The position numbers and the translations under genes are program-made. A stretch of DNA of 64,000 nt from positions 1,009,363 to 1,073,362 of the forward strand of contig KQ482003.1 of the NCBI GenBank assembly GCA_001430745.1, given 5' to 3'. The DNA is from Auxenochlorella pyrenoidosa (Eukaryota > Chlorophyta > Trebouxiophyceae > Chlorellales > Chlorellaceae). Positions 11,941 to 24,800 of this stretch are shown here, in pieces. Position 1 is the first letter of the stretch. Every line of letters starts with the position of its first letter. A model generated the notes under the pieces. The model searched no databases and was not told where the DNA came from. It saw only the letters and a list, made by a program, of their open reading frames with translations.

Positions 11941-14480
11941 TCAAGTCATCTTGTCGCCGCTGCGCTCATACTCGAGAATGCCCACGGCGCGCTCGTCCCG
12001 CCGCAGCACCTCGTTCAGCTTGCCCAGTGCCTCGGTGTACCTGCTTGGGTTGACAGTTTAAGTGAACTTCAATGTCAAAACAGTCGGAAGAGTAGCACAT
12101 CAACCAGCTCATTTCAACTCACGGTTGTTGTATCTTGACTCACCGAGTGCATGTTGGCATGCAGAGCACAGAAAGGTCAGCAGCGCGCTGCACCCACAAG
12201 CATACTTGCCCCATATCACTTTCAACACACAAGCCACGAGGCACCAGCCATGAGGGCCGCAACAAGCACTGCCACAAGCAAACCAATGCCGCACAGCTCT
12301 TCCTGCTCCATTTTCCCAGCCCCTCAACAAAGGGTACACGCCACTGCCACGCCACACTCACTGTGAGAGGATGCCAAACAGCTGCTCCAACTGCGCAGGC
12401 TCAACCTGCCCCTCTAGCTCTGCCACGCTGCCGCTGCCAGGTGCACCCGCCCGCATCCGCGCTGCTGCCGCCAGAGCCTTGACCTTGCCCTGCAGCCCGC
12501 CGCCATTGGCTGCGGTGGGTGCCAGCCCTGACTCGATCTCTGCAAGCTGCGCGGAGAGCTGCTGCATGAGCTCCTTGGGCGTGGCGCCACGGTAGCCCAC
12601 CACCTGCGCAAAGCGGCCCTCCAGCGCATCTATCTGCAGGCAGGGCAGGGAAGACACGGTTTGTGGCCTTCCTAGCAAAATGCGACATCCAAGTGTTGCA
12701 GAGGCAAGCCCTAGGGTCGATGGATGCCTGATGTGCGCACGGCTCAACAAGTATGCATGTTGTTGCCATGAATGCATCAATCCACGGTCAGGCAAGCCCC
12801 ACGCCAAGAGAGGCTCGCATCTACTGAAGCGTGCCTCCGTCTACTCCTCTGTACGACGCCCACCCCCGCGCACTCACGTAGCGCAGCACATGCAGCAGCT
12901 GCTGGCAGAGCTGCACGTGCCGCCGCCGCACCGCCTCCAGCTGGTCGCGCAGCACCGTCTCCTGCTTGGAGGCCAGCTGCGCCACCATCTGGCTCAGCTC
13001 CTCCAGCCGCTTGCTGTCCTCTGCGATGGTCGCGTCCTGGGCAGCCTTCCTGCAGCAGCGCAGGTTCCACGGGAGCTCAGTGGCAATATTCGCGCTTGCC
13101 AGCCAGAAAACCGGGGCAAACATGGGTAAGGACCACCTGCTGCAAGGATGGCAAGTGCACGCAGGGTCTCAGAAAAGTACAATTCAGGCGCGACCCCCAG
13201 CACTTGCGAATCGACACCTTGCAAGCATGCTTGCTCTCCTTTGCCGCACCTGGCCAGCAGGTCTGTGAAGCCCTGCGCCAGCACCGGCCACAGGTGGTCG
13301 GGGTTGTCTGGGCCGCCTGCACGCTGCAGCGCCGCCCGCCACTGCAGCTCGTCCACTCCTGCTGGCTTGACACGCGCGGCTGGGTTGTCCACCACATTCA
13401 GCAGCTGCAACCAGGGAGTGGCAGTGCGCATCTCTAGCAGCGGCTACAAACACTTGAAACGGGCCAGCGTGCAATTAAGGGTAGAGCAAAGGCAGCAGTT
13501 TGTCAAGCGCAATCAGCAGGTCTTGTGTAGCAATCGTCAGACCAATGCACGTAAGTGCCAACTGCCAGCCGATGGCCACATCATCCACATAAAGATATTC
13601 ACAGATATACTGCATGCCCCTGAACTGCCTGGCATGTAGGCCAGGTTGCATCTGCAGGCACAGCCCAGTGCGCCTCTGGATCAGGCCGCGCCCCCCTCAC
13701 ACTCACCAGGTGCTGGAAGCGGTAGCGCTGGTTAGCCGGCCCTGGCACATAGCTGTCCTTGATGCTCTCCAGCTCACGAATGGCCGACAGGTCGGGCGCC
13801 TGCGGTGCAGCGCCTGCAAAGGGCAGCGCTGCGGCCGCTGGCGCGGCCTGGCCAAACAGGCCGCCCGCGGGCGCAGAGGCGGCGCCGAAGAGACTGGGCG
13901 CAGCGGCCGCTGGCTGTGCGCCAAACAGGCTGGGAGTGGAGGCCGCGCCAAACAGGCTAGGCGCAGACGCGGCAGGCTGCGCGCCAAACAGGCTGGGCGC
14001 TGAGGCAGCTGCCGACTGTGCACCAAATAGGCTGGGAGTGGAGGCTGCGCCAAAGAGGCTGGGCGTGGAGGCCGGCTGGGCGCCAAAGAGGCTGGGGGTG
14101 GAGGCCGGCTGGCTGGAGAAGTTGAAGGGCGAGGCCGCCGCACTCAATGCCCCACCAAACAGGCCTGCACCAGACCACCAGGTGCACATCAGCATGCGCA
14201 ACAGAACATGCATCCGTGATTGATCCAAGAGAGCGGCATGCAGATGCGAGCAACGTAGCTCACTCGGCGTGGAGGCGGCGCCAAAGGCCGGTGTGCTGGC
14301 GGGAGCGGCGCCAAACGAGAAGGACTGCAAGCGGGGAGAGGGGCCGCATTTGACCAGTCGCAATCAGATGGCTGCATTGAGTCCCTGCAAAGCTGCTCAC
14401 AACGAACGGTAAGGCGAGCGGCAGCGGGCAGCAGCTGGCGAGTCGGCCCCAGGCGGGAAAGACGATGCACTCACCGCCAT
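11941..14480 (-). CDS. NUP54: Nucleoporin NUP54 (central-channel FG nucleoporin)
   Basis: Component of the NUP62-NUP58-NUP54 channel complex of the nuclear pore. Seven exons give exactly 407 codons plus stop: 14480-14475, 14324-14264, 14164-13707, 13404-13250, 13049-12878, 12633-12362, 12040-11941. Residues about 3-150 are an FG domain with repeated SLFGA units. Next comes the NUP54 signature ELESIKDSYVPGPANQRYRF and a WPVLAQGFTDLLARC segment, then a coiled-coil half (exons 5-7) that ends SGDKMT. Plant NUP54 has the same order of elements. The first exon is only six bases, ATGGCG, directly before a GTGAGT donor; this start is preferred because it joins in frame to the FG exon and no other ATG does so cleanly. 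The 5' side faces CutA across 488 bp. Confidence 0.92.
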
Positions 14481-14968
14481 CGTCTGCTCCCTTAGTTAGC
14501 CGAGAAGTGAGCTTTCGAGACCGGGCTCTCTACTGGCTTGGTGATGGAACAGGAGCCCTGGCAACAGTAGGGGCGATCGATTACAACGATCGCTGAGACT
14601 ATGCAGTGTCTGCCAACAGCGATGAAGCATGGGGCGCTCGAAGCCCCCCGCTCTTAGCGCGCCCAGCATACAAACTTGGTGCTCGGCAAACTGTGCGAAA
14701 GAAGGAAGGAATTGTCTTTTTGCTGTAAACTTGATAGACATTGCAAGGTGTGTAATAACTAGTGTCCCTTGCAGGGTGCTTCGCTCTGACAACTTTGGGG
14801 GCCTGTTGTTGCTGGCTGCACCCCCGAAGGCCTTTGGGAGGGTGATCGGAGAACAATGGAGCCGAACTGGGTTCTGCATTGACAACCTTGCGCCGCCGCC
14901 GCCACCCGTGACCCTTGCCGCCTCCCTTCTCTCAGGCTGTCCACATTTTCAGCGCACTCCGTTGTTGC
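14481..14968. promoter_or_regulatory. Divergent promoter region NUP54 / CutA
   Basis: 488 bp separate the start codons of two divergently transcribed genes, so the segment must hold both promoters and 5' UTRs. No clear TATA box or other named element was recognised, and I found no coding exon here. Confidence 0.5.
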
Positions 14969-16194
14969 ATGCGCGCTGTCCAGGTATTGTCCATCCTCGT
15001 TATCGCACTTGCCGCCCTCTGGCTTGCAGGTGAGCGCGCACCAGAGGGCCCCTGCGTGCGTATGTCCGCCCTGCTGCGCGCCGCACCGCTACCTCTTGTG
15101 GGCGGCCTGCGCACCTTCACTGCACTTACAGGTGAGGGGTTTTCTCTGGCGATGGCACGCGCAACAGTGCACTGGCGACCACCTGTTACGCTCAGTGCCC
15201 TCACAGCACACGTCACTCATGCTGCAGCGCGACGGCACGTGGCACAGCAGCGGCTGGAGCGCGCGGCGGCCATGAGTGCAGCAGCAGCATCGACGGGCGG
15301 CACGGGTGTCAGCATAGCTTTTGTGACGGTGCCCGACAAGGTTTTTGCGAGCATCACCTCTTCGCGCATGAACCCTCACTGAATGAAGGCAGCCTGGGAC
15401 TGCTGCTTCGGCTCTGCATGGCACTGGGCACATGTCCCACATTGCGGCTTGCGTTGCCTCCCGCAGGATGTGGGCCACACGATAGCCCAGAGCCTGGTGG
15501 AGAACAAGCTCGCGGCCTGCGTGAACATCATCCCAGGTGGGCGCCGGGGCATGCAGAAATTTTCGGCATGAGATTCTGCATGGCTGTGCCATGCTGAAGT
15601 TTGGCATGCGCTGACAGTGCTTTTCACGAGGTGCTGCTGTCTGGCTTTTGGCACTGAGCGCTGCTTAAGCAGGTAAGCCTGCAATCTCAACTTCCCTGGC
15701 CAGCATTTCATCCCTCCCGACTCTTTCACCCTCTTGACAGGTGTCGAGTCCGTGTACTGGTGGGATGGCAAGGTGAACACGGACGCGGAGCTCATCCTCA
15801 AGATCAAGACGCGCAGCTCCCTGGTGCCCGCGTTGACAGCACACGTCAAGAGCCTGGTGAGCGCATCGTCAGACCTCAATATAGGAAGCTGGCTTGTCCA
15901 TTGCAGCCGCTTCGGTGCTGCTTCTTGCATAGCAGCCAAAGCAAATGTGAAGCCGCACTCTGGGGCCATTTTCAGTTTTGCAGCATGAACTGCATGTGCC
16001 ACCTTGGTGATTGAGCTGTTTTTATGTCAAGTGAGCAGACCCACAGCTGCCCAATCTCTGTTGCCACACCCCTGCAGCATCCCTATGATGAGTGTGAGGT
16101 GACTGCAGTGAATGTGGCCGGCGGCAGCGAAAGCTATCTTAAGTGGGTTGTTGACAGCACAGACTCAGGGGCGCGGAGCGGGCCGGCATCATGA
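14969..16194 (+). CDS. CUTA: CutA-family divalent-ion tolerance protein
   Basis: Small trimeric CutA1 protein, linked to copper and other divalent cations; the plant homologue is reported in plastids. Five exons (14969-15131, 15228-15340, 15467-15536, 15741-15856, 16078-16194) give exactly 192 residues. The core begins at VSIAFVTVPDK and continues through AQSLVENKLAACVNIIPG, VESVYWWDGKV, LILKIKTRSSLVPAL and HPYDECEV, all standard CutA motifs. The N-terminal extension of about 80 residues starts MRAVQVLSILVIALAALWLA, a hydrophobic helix resembling a signal or anchor, then a basic stretch that could act as a transit peptide. Exon 2 ends at an atypical GTTTTT donor, accepted because it restores the conserved core. 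It converges with the YEATS gene; the stops are 219 bp apart. Confidence 0.92.
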
Positions 16195-16295
16195 CCTCAA
16201 GTCAGCCTGTTGTTGGGGCCGCCACCTGTCTGCTCTCCCTCCCTCCTGGCTCTTTGTACGCACCCTTTTGCAGCAGGAAAGCATGCATGTTGCCA

Positions 16296-16300
16296 TTACA
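16296..16300 (-). promoter_or_regulatory. Probable TGTAA poly(A) signal of the YEATS gene
   Basis: TGTAA on the minus strand, 114 bases past the YEATS stop. TGTAA is the known chlorophyte polyadenylation signal. The assignment rests on position only. Confidence 0.45.
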
Positions 16301-16413
16301 GTGTACACAGCCTCGTCAGAACACGGCGGCATTGTCAGGGGAGGGGCTGTGGGCAGCAAGGAGGCACGTGGAGAAACATGCCGAGGCCGCAGCATGCGCC
16401 GCTCCCGGCAGGG

Positions 16414-17981
16414 CTACGCTCCCGCCCAGCCGCTGGCCGCCTCCTGCGCCTCTAGCTGCGCCGCCGTGTTCTCAACGTTGGCGCGGATCTGCGCCAGCCG
16501 CTGCCGCGCCCGCTGTATCCGCTGGTACTCGGCATCCGGGGCAAAGCTGGTGTAGAACTGGGCCAGCTGCGAGGGCGGCGCGGCGCGCGCGGTGTGCGTG
16601 GCGTAGCGGCTGAAGAAGGCCTCGGTGGGCTGCCACAGCACCATCTCGTCGTACACCTCCTGCACCACCTGCAAGTGGCAGCAGGGATGCGAGAGGGGGC
16701 TTTTTCTACTGAGGATGTGGGGCGAGGGATGGGCAAGCCTGCAAGCTTGGCAAGGCATGGTGTCGACGCCAGCACAATAACATGCCAGCAAACAGACATC
16801 CCATCTGCAGCCAGATCTACCTGTAAATGCGCTGCTACGTGCTGCCTGGCCTGCGCCTGCGCATCAATACAGCCACCTCTTTCGCCCACCCGGTGTTCCT
16901 GGCATGTCAAGAGCGGCTCTGATGCAGAGAGCCGTCGCCACCCTGCCTCTCACCGGCTTCTTGGGATTTGCTGCCCCAGTGTCATCATACAGCTTCAGCC
17001 GGTGATACAGCTCCAGAGGGCCCTCCTGGACGTCCTCCTGCGCAAGCACAAAATGCAGCGCGGCAATGCAACAACGCGTCGCATGCAGCATAGTAGCGCC
17101 GACCCCAGGAATGCCGCTGCGGCACTTTCGCATGCACCATACTCCACAAGTGCTGGCCGAGCAACCATGACGCCAGCTGGGAGCGAGACCTCACAACGCC
17201 CAACTGAACTCTCAAGCGGCCTTACCCGGAAGTGGACCGTCACCACGATGTCAAACTCGCCCCACCCAACCTCAGTCAGTTCGTACGGTGGGAACTCAAC
17301 ATCGCGCTTGGGGTTTGTGAAGGACTCGTGCAGAACAAACGTAACCTGCAGCCACCCAGGATACAGTTCCATGGCAGCTGTGGACAGTGTAAACTTGCGT
17401 CTGTGCAGCCAGATGCATCAAGCAGCATGAAGCAACCTGCTGCGGCTTTCGTACATGCCGCCTTTGCAGCAGGCCGGAATCATTGAGCTCAACACCTACA
17501 TGAGCAGCAGTCTGGGGAGGCACGCAGCTGCAGAGGCAGCCCTGACCTTTTTGATCACGTGCGAAAGGTCCTCGCCAGTAGGGCTTCGCAGGTACACCGT
17601 CCACTTGTGGCTCTGGTACTCGCTGGCCTGTGGAGTGAGGGAGCACATGGCGTGCAAAAGGCTTCAACACAATCCCGGCAACATTGGTGTTCAAAGGCTG
17701 GCTGATTTTGAGGATGGCAATGGCGTGCTGGGACGGCAGCACAGCTGGGCTCTGCCTTGCACGACTGCACGCTGCCTCCGCGGTGCTGCACACATGCAGG
17801 TTGGGGTTGAAGAGCTTAGAGCATGACTGTTCAAGGAGAAACTTGCCTTCTTCCCTAGGTAGAAGGCACACGTGCCGGTGACAACGGGGACGGTGATGGT
17901 CCGCCCCTTCATCCGCCGCTCGCCATTCTTGCCCGTCACATATGGGCTCTCACCCTCTGCCGCTGCTGCGGGCGCCGCCAT
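16414..17981 (-). CDS. YAF9: YEATS-domain protein, YAF9/GAS41 type
   Basis: Histone acyl-lysine reader; in plants and yeast it is a subunit of the NuA4 acetyltransferase and SWR1 H2A.Z-exchange complexes. Five exons (17981-17847, 17627-17547, 17345-17226, 17037-16954, 16668-16414) give exactly 224 residues, close to the usual size. The YEATS fold is visible from ITVPVVTGTCAFYLGKK through YQSHKWTVYLRSPTGEDLS and FVLHESFTNPKRDVEFPPYE to GWGEFDIVVTVHF, then LELYHRLKLYDD. The C-terminal 80 residues form a helix with a coiled-coil pattern (QRIQRARQRLAQIRANVENT), as in GAS41. The first intron has a GC donor with otherwise perfect consensus (AAG|GCAAGT). The start ATG (17979-17981) is in a clean frame. 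Confidence 0.93.
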
Positions 17982-18936
17982 TGCGTGCAGCTGTGCTAGT
18001 GCCTAACACTGCTCCTGGTCAGACAGCACTGCAAACAGCAGACGCATGCAGTCGCAGTTGAAACTGAGTAGCACGACAGCAAGCGGCAGCGGCGGCAGCG
18101 GCGGACAGGAGCTGGCAGGCAACGGCTGTGGGCACAGGCTTCGACATATGTGGATCAAGCGGGTTTCTGCCAGCATAATGCGGCCTGCAAAAGGGAGAGC
18201 TTGCAGCAAGACATTTTTGGCTGGGAGATGGCGGCGCGGCAGCAGACCACAGACCTGCAAAAGTGATCGCGTAGTCTAGATGGTGCGCTAAGAAAGCCAG
18301 CAGCGCCACCGCAGTCGAGCGAACAGCTCTTCTCTTTTGGAGCGAACTAGAATAGGCGAGGGAGAGGCCACGAGTTTTCGTGATGTAGCTCACAATGCAA
18401 AAGAGGCAGAAACAATGCGAGGCGTCGCGGGAGCCAGATTCCTGTGCTGACACTGGCGTGGCAGTGGCGGGCCCGCACGGGCATGGCTCAGCATGCGGCT
18501 CTGCTTGCAATCGTGCTTAACACTTGATTGACTGCGCAGAGTTTTGTTGCTAGCAGGGAGTAAAGCTCTGTGAAATGAAAAGAGTTCAACATGTGTGCCG
18601 GCTGGAATGGTGGGGCCACTCTGCATCCGCCTGATGGGCAAAGGTCGCCAGGCAGCCTACTCCCTCCACCAGCTCCTGGTCAAGTTTTACATGACATGGC
18701 ATGCAGCAATGTATCTGCTGCGTAAGACGAATTCTGGCGTTGCCGCCCGTCATTCAGGTCGGTATTTGGCGAATTGGCAGGGGACAAGTGCAAAACGGCC
18801 TGGGGGGGCTGGAGGAGGTGAAGGGAGGGAGGGAAAAAGGAGAGCGTTGCGTGCGTGTCGTGTCATTCATCGGTGCGCTAATCTTCCGAGCTCGGGCTAC
18901 GCTAGCCGTCAGCCCGTTGTCAGCTCTCCAGGCTGC
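17982..18936. other. Intergenic: phosphorylase 3' flank and YEATS promoter
   Basis: 955 bp between two minus-strand genes. It should contain the phosphorylase 3' UTR (candidate TGTAA at 18687-18691) and the YEATS promoter. ORFs here have no family signature or splice support. Confidence 0.4.
18687..18691 (-). promoter_or_regulatory. Candidate TGTAA poly(A) signal of the phosphorylase gene
   Basis: TGTAA on the minus strand, about 246 bases past the phosphorylase stop. Based on position and the chlorophyte consensus only. Confidence 0.35.
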
Positions 18937-21859
18937 TCATTCATCCATCACTGGCACGGGGCATGGCTCCGAGCCCCAGATGTCCTTGTTGTACTGCAGC
19001 ATGGAGCAGTCAGCGAGGGGGGAAGGGCGGCAGGGGTGGTGTGAAGACGTGGGCAGGTGGAGATTGGAAAAGCGCAGTGTCGTTCTGCCAGTCCCGCACT
19101 CGCTTGTAAGGCGCAGTGCCATTCTGCCGGCACTGCACTCCCTTGACAACTCTTGAGGCCCGCGCTGGAACAGCAAGCTCACGTCGGCAATGGTGCGGTC
19201 GCTGCTGAAGAAGCCGCTGCCTGCCGTGGACATGATGGACATCTTGGTCCACTGGGCCTTGTCGCGGTACACCTGCGCAGCGGAGGCGGGGGCACACAGG
19301 CACGCCTGTTGGCGCAGGCGTGGCGGCACAGCGGGGAAGGCATGGAGCAGGCCTGAGAGCACCAGGCTCCCAGGCTGGCTGCCAATGCAAGCATGCTGCT
19401 GCTGGGCGCAGCTGCCCCTCCCTCCCTCTCGCTCCCTGCCCCAGCTTGCCTGGTCCACGCGGTCCTGGGTGGCCACATAGTCGGCAAAGTCGTTGGCCAG
19501 CAGGTAGTAGTCGGAGTAGGTGATGCTGTCCACCAGGGGGTGGAAGTCNNNNNNNNNNNNNNNNNNNNNNNNNNNNNNNNNNNNNNNNNNNNNNNNNNNN
19601 NNNNNNNNNNNNNNNNNNNNNNNNNNNNNNNNNNNNNNNNNNNNNNNNNNNNNNNNNNNNNNNNNNNNNNNNNNNNNNNNNNNNNNNNNNNNNNNNNNNN
19701 NNNNNNNNNNNNNNNNNNNNNNNNNNNNNNNNNNNNNNNNNNNNNNNNNNNNNNNNNNNNNNNNNNNNNNNNNNNNNNNNNNNNNNNNNNNNNNNNNNNN
19801 NNNNNNNNNNNNNNNNNNNNNNNNNNNNNNNNNNNNNNNNNNNNNNNNNNNNNNNNNNNNNNNNNNNNNNNNNNNNNNNNNNNNNNNNNNNNNNNNNNNN
19901 NNNNNNNNNNNNNNNNNNNNNNNNNNNNNNNNNNNNNNNNNNNNNNNNNNGGGGGCGGGCGCGGGCGCAGCAGGGGCGCGGGCGGAGCGGTCAACCCTGC
20001 CCACGGCGCGCCTGCTCCTCCTGCGTGCACTCCCGGCCTCAGAGCCGCGCCCCGCCGCGGCCGTGCAGGCTGTGCTCATGCCATGCTTGGGCTGCCTGAC
20101 ACCCGACACCGCACTCACAGTCGGCCCAGCCAAACTGGCCGGTGCGGATCATGTTGACGACATGCAGGAAGCGGTCGTCGGGCTTGAACTCGGCGCGCTC
20201 CTTGCGCAGCTGCACAGAGGAGGGGGGAGGCACGCTAGGCAGACTGAGAGTCTGCCTGTCGAAAGCAGCCTCAACAGCCATGCCCATCCATCAGTACCAT
20301 ACCCATTCAACAGCCCGAAGTTTGCCACTCCCATCAGGATCTGATGTCGCTAATCGGGACTTTAGGAAGCTGCTGGCCTCTTGCACCAGGCAGCCGCACC
20401 TGCGGCACGCGGTCGGCACGCGCGCCAAAGATGAACATGTTTTCCTGCCCAATCTCCTCGGCAATCTCGATGTTGGCGCCATCCATGGTGCCGATGATGA
20501 GCGCGCCGTTCATGGCAAACTTCATGTTGCCGGTGCCGCTCGCCTCGGTGCCCGCGGTGGAGATGTGCTGGCTGCAGGGCAGGGAAGAGGGAAGACAAGC
20601 AGACAGGGTGGCTGCAGGTTGCGGGTAGCTTGATTCGGCAGGCTCCAAAAGGCCAAGCCAACTGCCCGTTGTCCGTCTCCACCCCTGGTGAACACTGCCT
20701 ACAGCCAGCCCCACTGACAGCGCTGGGCTACCGCCCACCTGAGTTCAGTGCCGGGGATGATGGTCTCCGCCACCGACACGTTGTAGTCGGGCACAAAGAC
20801 CACCTTGAGGCGGTCGCCGATGTCGGGGTCGTTGTTCACCTGCGTGGGGGAGCAAGACCAAGGATTGCAGATGAAAGTTGCTCCAGGTGGATGCAAGCTG
20901 CGACTGCGTGCATCAGGAGGCAGTGTATGTAGGTGCATCAATGGCATCTGGCCGCCTTCTTCACTCTACTGTCTGCAAACCAGTACCAGCAGGATCCAGA
21001 GCAGCCTAGCCCACACACCTTGTCCGCCACCGCCGACACAAGCTTGATGATGCGCTTGGCCATCTCGTAGCCAGGCGCCGCCTTGCCGCCGATCACGCAA
21101 ATGCGCGGAACCATGTTCTGGCGCTCGGCGGGGGACATGCGCTTGATGCGGTCGTACCGGTGGATGATGCCCAGCACGTTGAGCAGCTGCCGCTTGTACT
21201 GCAGGCAGGGGGCAGGCGATGCGGTGCCAAGAAATGCGGGGATGGGTGGTGCAATGGCGATCAAGCTCACTGTCGGCACGCACACACCCGTGCAGGCACC
21301 ACTCCATGCTGCACACGATTTGGTGAGGGATAAAACTACGATCACGCGCACCTGCTCCTTGACCCCCACCAAGCACTGAAGCACCAGCCTCTCCCCGTTT
21401 CACACAAACCCAGAACCATGCAAGCATGCTCACCTCGTGGATGCGCTTGACCTGCACATCCAGCATCGCATCCTTGTTGGGGAGCGGCACGCCGGTCAAC
21501 CGCTCGATGAGGGCAATCGACTTGGACTTGGCCGTCCGCTTCACCTCCTGCCAGCGCTGCTGGAAGGCTGCGTCGTCCACATGCGCGCGCAGCTCCTGCG
21601 CAGCGACACGAAATGTGGGAGAGCAGGTTGGGCAGGGTGATGGATGCTGCAAGTCCAGGATGGGGGTGCAGCACAGCAGGCATGCAGCCTGGGCCCCAAC
21701 AAGGGCACACCTCTCCACCAAAGCACCTGCCGCAAGGGAAGCGAATGCGAGTGCCCACCTTGAGGCGCTCGGTGTCGTTGATCCAGCGCTCGTTGCCCAG
21801 GGTCTCGGTGATCAGCTCACGCAGCGGCGGGTTGCAGAAGGCCAGCCAGCGGCGAGGGG

Positions 21860-21896
<37 letters not shown>

Positions 21897-24800
21897 AATG
21901 TCGTGGAAGGGCCCAAAGACGTCGTGCTTCAGGATGTCTGCGGCATGGGAGAAATCGCGACACAGCGAATACGGCACGGCTTAGGTGCCGGGAGCCTTGC
22001 AACACCTTGCAACACAAGGGGCCAAGGACAGGGGAGGACGTTGCCTGCATGCTGCAAAGGTGACATGCGCTCGCTTCAGGTGCTCACCAGAGTGGATCTT
22101 GGCCACGCCGTTGACGCACTTGGAGGCAATGACCGCCAGGTATGCCATGCGCACCTGCAGGTGCCAGGGAGCACAAAGGAAGCGAAGATTTGAAGCACAA
22201 GGTTGTTGGCTCGCAGCTCTTCTTCTGTCAGCGTCAAAGCAGGATCAGGCAAGAAGGATAACCCCCTGCCGTCTTCCTGGCAGAGGCTGCATCGCACCGT
22301 CTTCTCGCCAGTGGCCGTCTCCTCAATGATGGACAGCTTGGCGATGCGTGCCCAGTCATCGCCAAACCGCTGCCGCATCTGCAGCACAGGTCAAAAGAAG
22401 GCATGGCAAAAAGGGGCATGAGCGGCCAGCCACTGATATGGTGTGAGAGCATTGGGTGCTGCAGCTGTGAGAGATGTTCTGGTCAGCTGCCTCAGGAAGG
22501 TCATGCCCTGCCCTCCTCTGCCTGCCTGCTGCAGGAAGCGCCAGTTGATGTCGTAGATGATCTGCATGTGCCGCGGCAGCAGCTTCTCCATCATCGCCAC
22601 TGGCCACTTCTCCAGCGCCTCGGGCAGCACACTGCGGGCCCAGGGATTGAAATGTATGCCAGGTGCTCGACCACGCTGTGATGCCAGAAGCAGGCAGAGG
22701 CGCAAGGTTGCTGCGGCAGTGGGAGCTAGAAACCAAGGTGCAGGCATGCCCGCGCCAGCTGTGCACCGTCCCAGGGCGGCCTGCCAGCTGGGCTCTGTCC
22801 CATGCCTCACGTGTGGTTGGTGAAGTTGCACGTCTTGCAGACCAGCTCCCATGACTTGGTCCAGCCCAGGTGCTCCTGGTCCATGAGGATGCGCATCAGC
22901 TCGGGCACTGCAAGAGGGCGAGGCTTGCACGGTATTGGTTAGAGGCTAACCCTTGTGCCGGCAGCAGGGAACCGTCCTGTTGGATGGGCAATCTTTGCAC
23001 AACTAAAAGTAAGCAGTCCACCACTCTCCGCAGCCTATCCCCCGCCCAGCGCACCCAGCAGGGTGGGGTGGGTGTCGTTCATCTGGAAGGCCACCTTGTC
23101 AGGCAAGTCGTCCCAGTTGTCATGCATCTCCTTGTAGCGGCGCACCACATCCTGCAGGGGCAGACAAGCAGGGGCATTCAGGCAAAGGCGGTAGCACCAC
23201 ATCACCTGGCAACAGAACATATGTTGCCCCTGCCTGCTGAGTCGAGGATCACCCGCAGGGCGAGGTGTTTGTTTGCCCGCTCACACCTGCACGGTGGCGC
23301 TGACAAAGAAGTGCTGCTGCTTGAGGCGCAGCTCCTTGCCCTCGTAGGTGCGGTCATCCGGGTAGAGCACGCTGGACAGCGTCTCGGCGCGCTGCTTGGA
23401 CAGGATGGCCTGCAGAGGTGCGTTTGGCAGCATTGACACCCAAGGTGAGGTCTGAAGCAGAGGACAGCCACTGACGAGCACATGAGCGTGCCCCCTTGGC
23501 AGCATGTTCTACAAAAACTACAAACCGTGCCACACCTCAAGCTGATGCCTGCAGGCTGCGTACCTCCCGCCCTCAGTCCCCATCCTGCATGCCTACTGTT
23601 GCTCCCTGACCTCCCACCTGCACGTAATCGCCGGTGTTGAAGGCCTGCAGGTCGAACTCGCGGTCGGGCTTGGCGGCCCACAGGCGCAGGTTGATGGTGT
23701 TGTTGGTGCCAAAGCCGGGGATGGGGTTGTCGTAGGCCATGGCCGTCACCGTCTCCCCAGGGTTCCATCGGAACACCTGGCGGCCGCCCTCGTCGTGCAC
23801 TGCAGGCGGCAGGGAGGCCAGATGGAGCTTGGTGAAGGAAGCAGCACTGGGGCGCAATGCATCAAGCATGGAGAGACGCGTGAATTTCAAGTAGTCTGTA
23901 GCACGGCCACATCCTGCGGGCAGCAGGCTGCCCAAAAATGCATGTGTGGCTGCTGCAAAGGCTGTGGCTCCTTTTGCAAGTCAGCACCTACCAGACACGT
24001 GGCCATAGAAGGAGATGGGGTACGCCACATTCAGGCGCTCCAGCTCCCAGGGGTTGCCAAAGTTCAGCCTGCAAAGCGGCGTGAGAGTGGGGGCGCAAGG
24101 CGGGACAACTTAGAGAGGGCCGAAGTCAGCACAGCAACTGCCAGTAGAGGTCTGACCAGCTCCGCTCCAGGCCATCTCAGCCCTCTCCTCCTCACCAGTA
24201 GTCGGGCTGCTCATGCTGGAAGCCATCCACCAGCACCTACAAGGTGAGGAGAAAAGCTGTGGCAGCTTAAAACCAGCTTGCTGTGCCAGCTTTGTGCCTC
24301 TCATAAGCCCAATCGACAGCGATTCCGCACCTGTCTGAACATCCCATACTGGTAGCGGATGCCGTAGCCCCTGCAAGTTCATTGTTCAACATAGAGGAAA
24401 TTTAGTGAGTGCAAAATGACTGGAATTCTGCTCAAGTAGCACATGAACAGCACCGGCAGCGTAGGCCACCACCATCAACCACGATCACAATCAACGCCTT
24501 CCACCTCTGCTCTTAGGACAAAATGCTCCAATGTCCACCTGAGCCTCACCAAGCCGGCAGGTTGAGGGTGGCCATTGAGTCAAGGAAGCAGGCAGCCAGG
24601 CGGCCTAGGCCGCCGTTGCCCAGCGCAGCATCGCGCTCCTTCTCCACCTGCAGCAAAAGGATGCCAAGCTTGAAAGGCTCTGAACATCCTGGTATGCTGG
24701 CTCTGAATGGAACAATGCTGGACAGGCTGTGCAGCTCAGCTCTCACCGCCAGGCAGCTGTCATGTCTGACAGTACTTTTAAGCCCTGCTCACCAGCGTTT

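Noticed and set aside
16195..16413. Overlap of CutA and YEATS transcripts as a regulatory antisense pair
   Set aside because: The stops are 219 bp apart and only a YEATS-side TGTAA is visible; UTR overlap cannot be shown from sequence.
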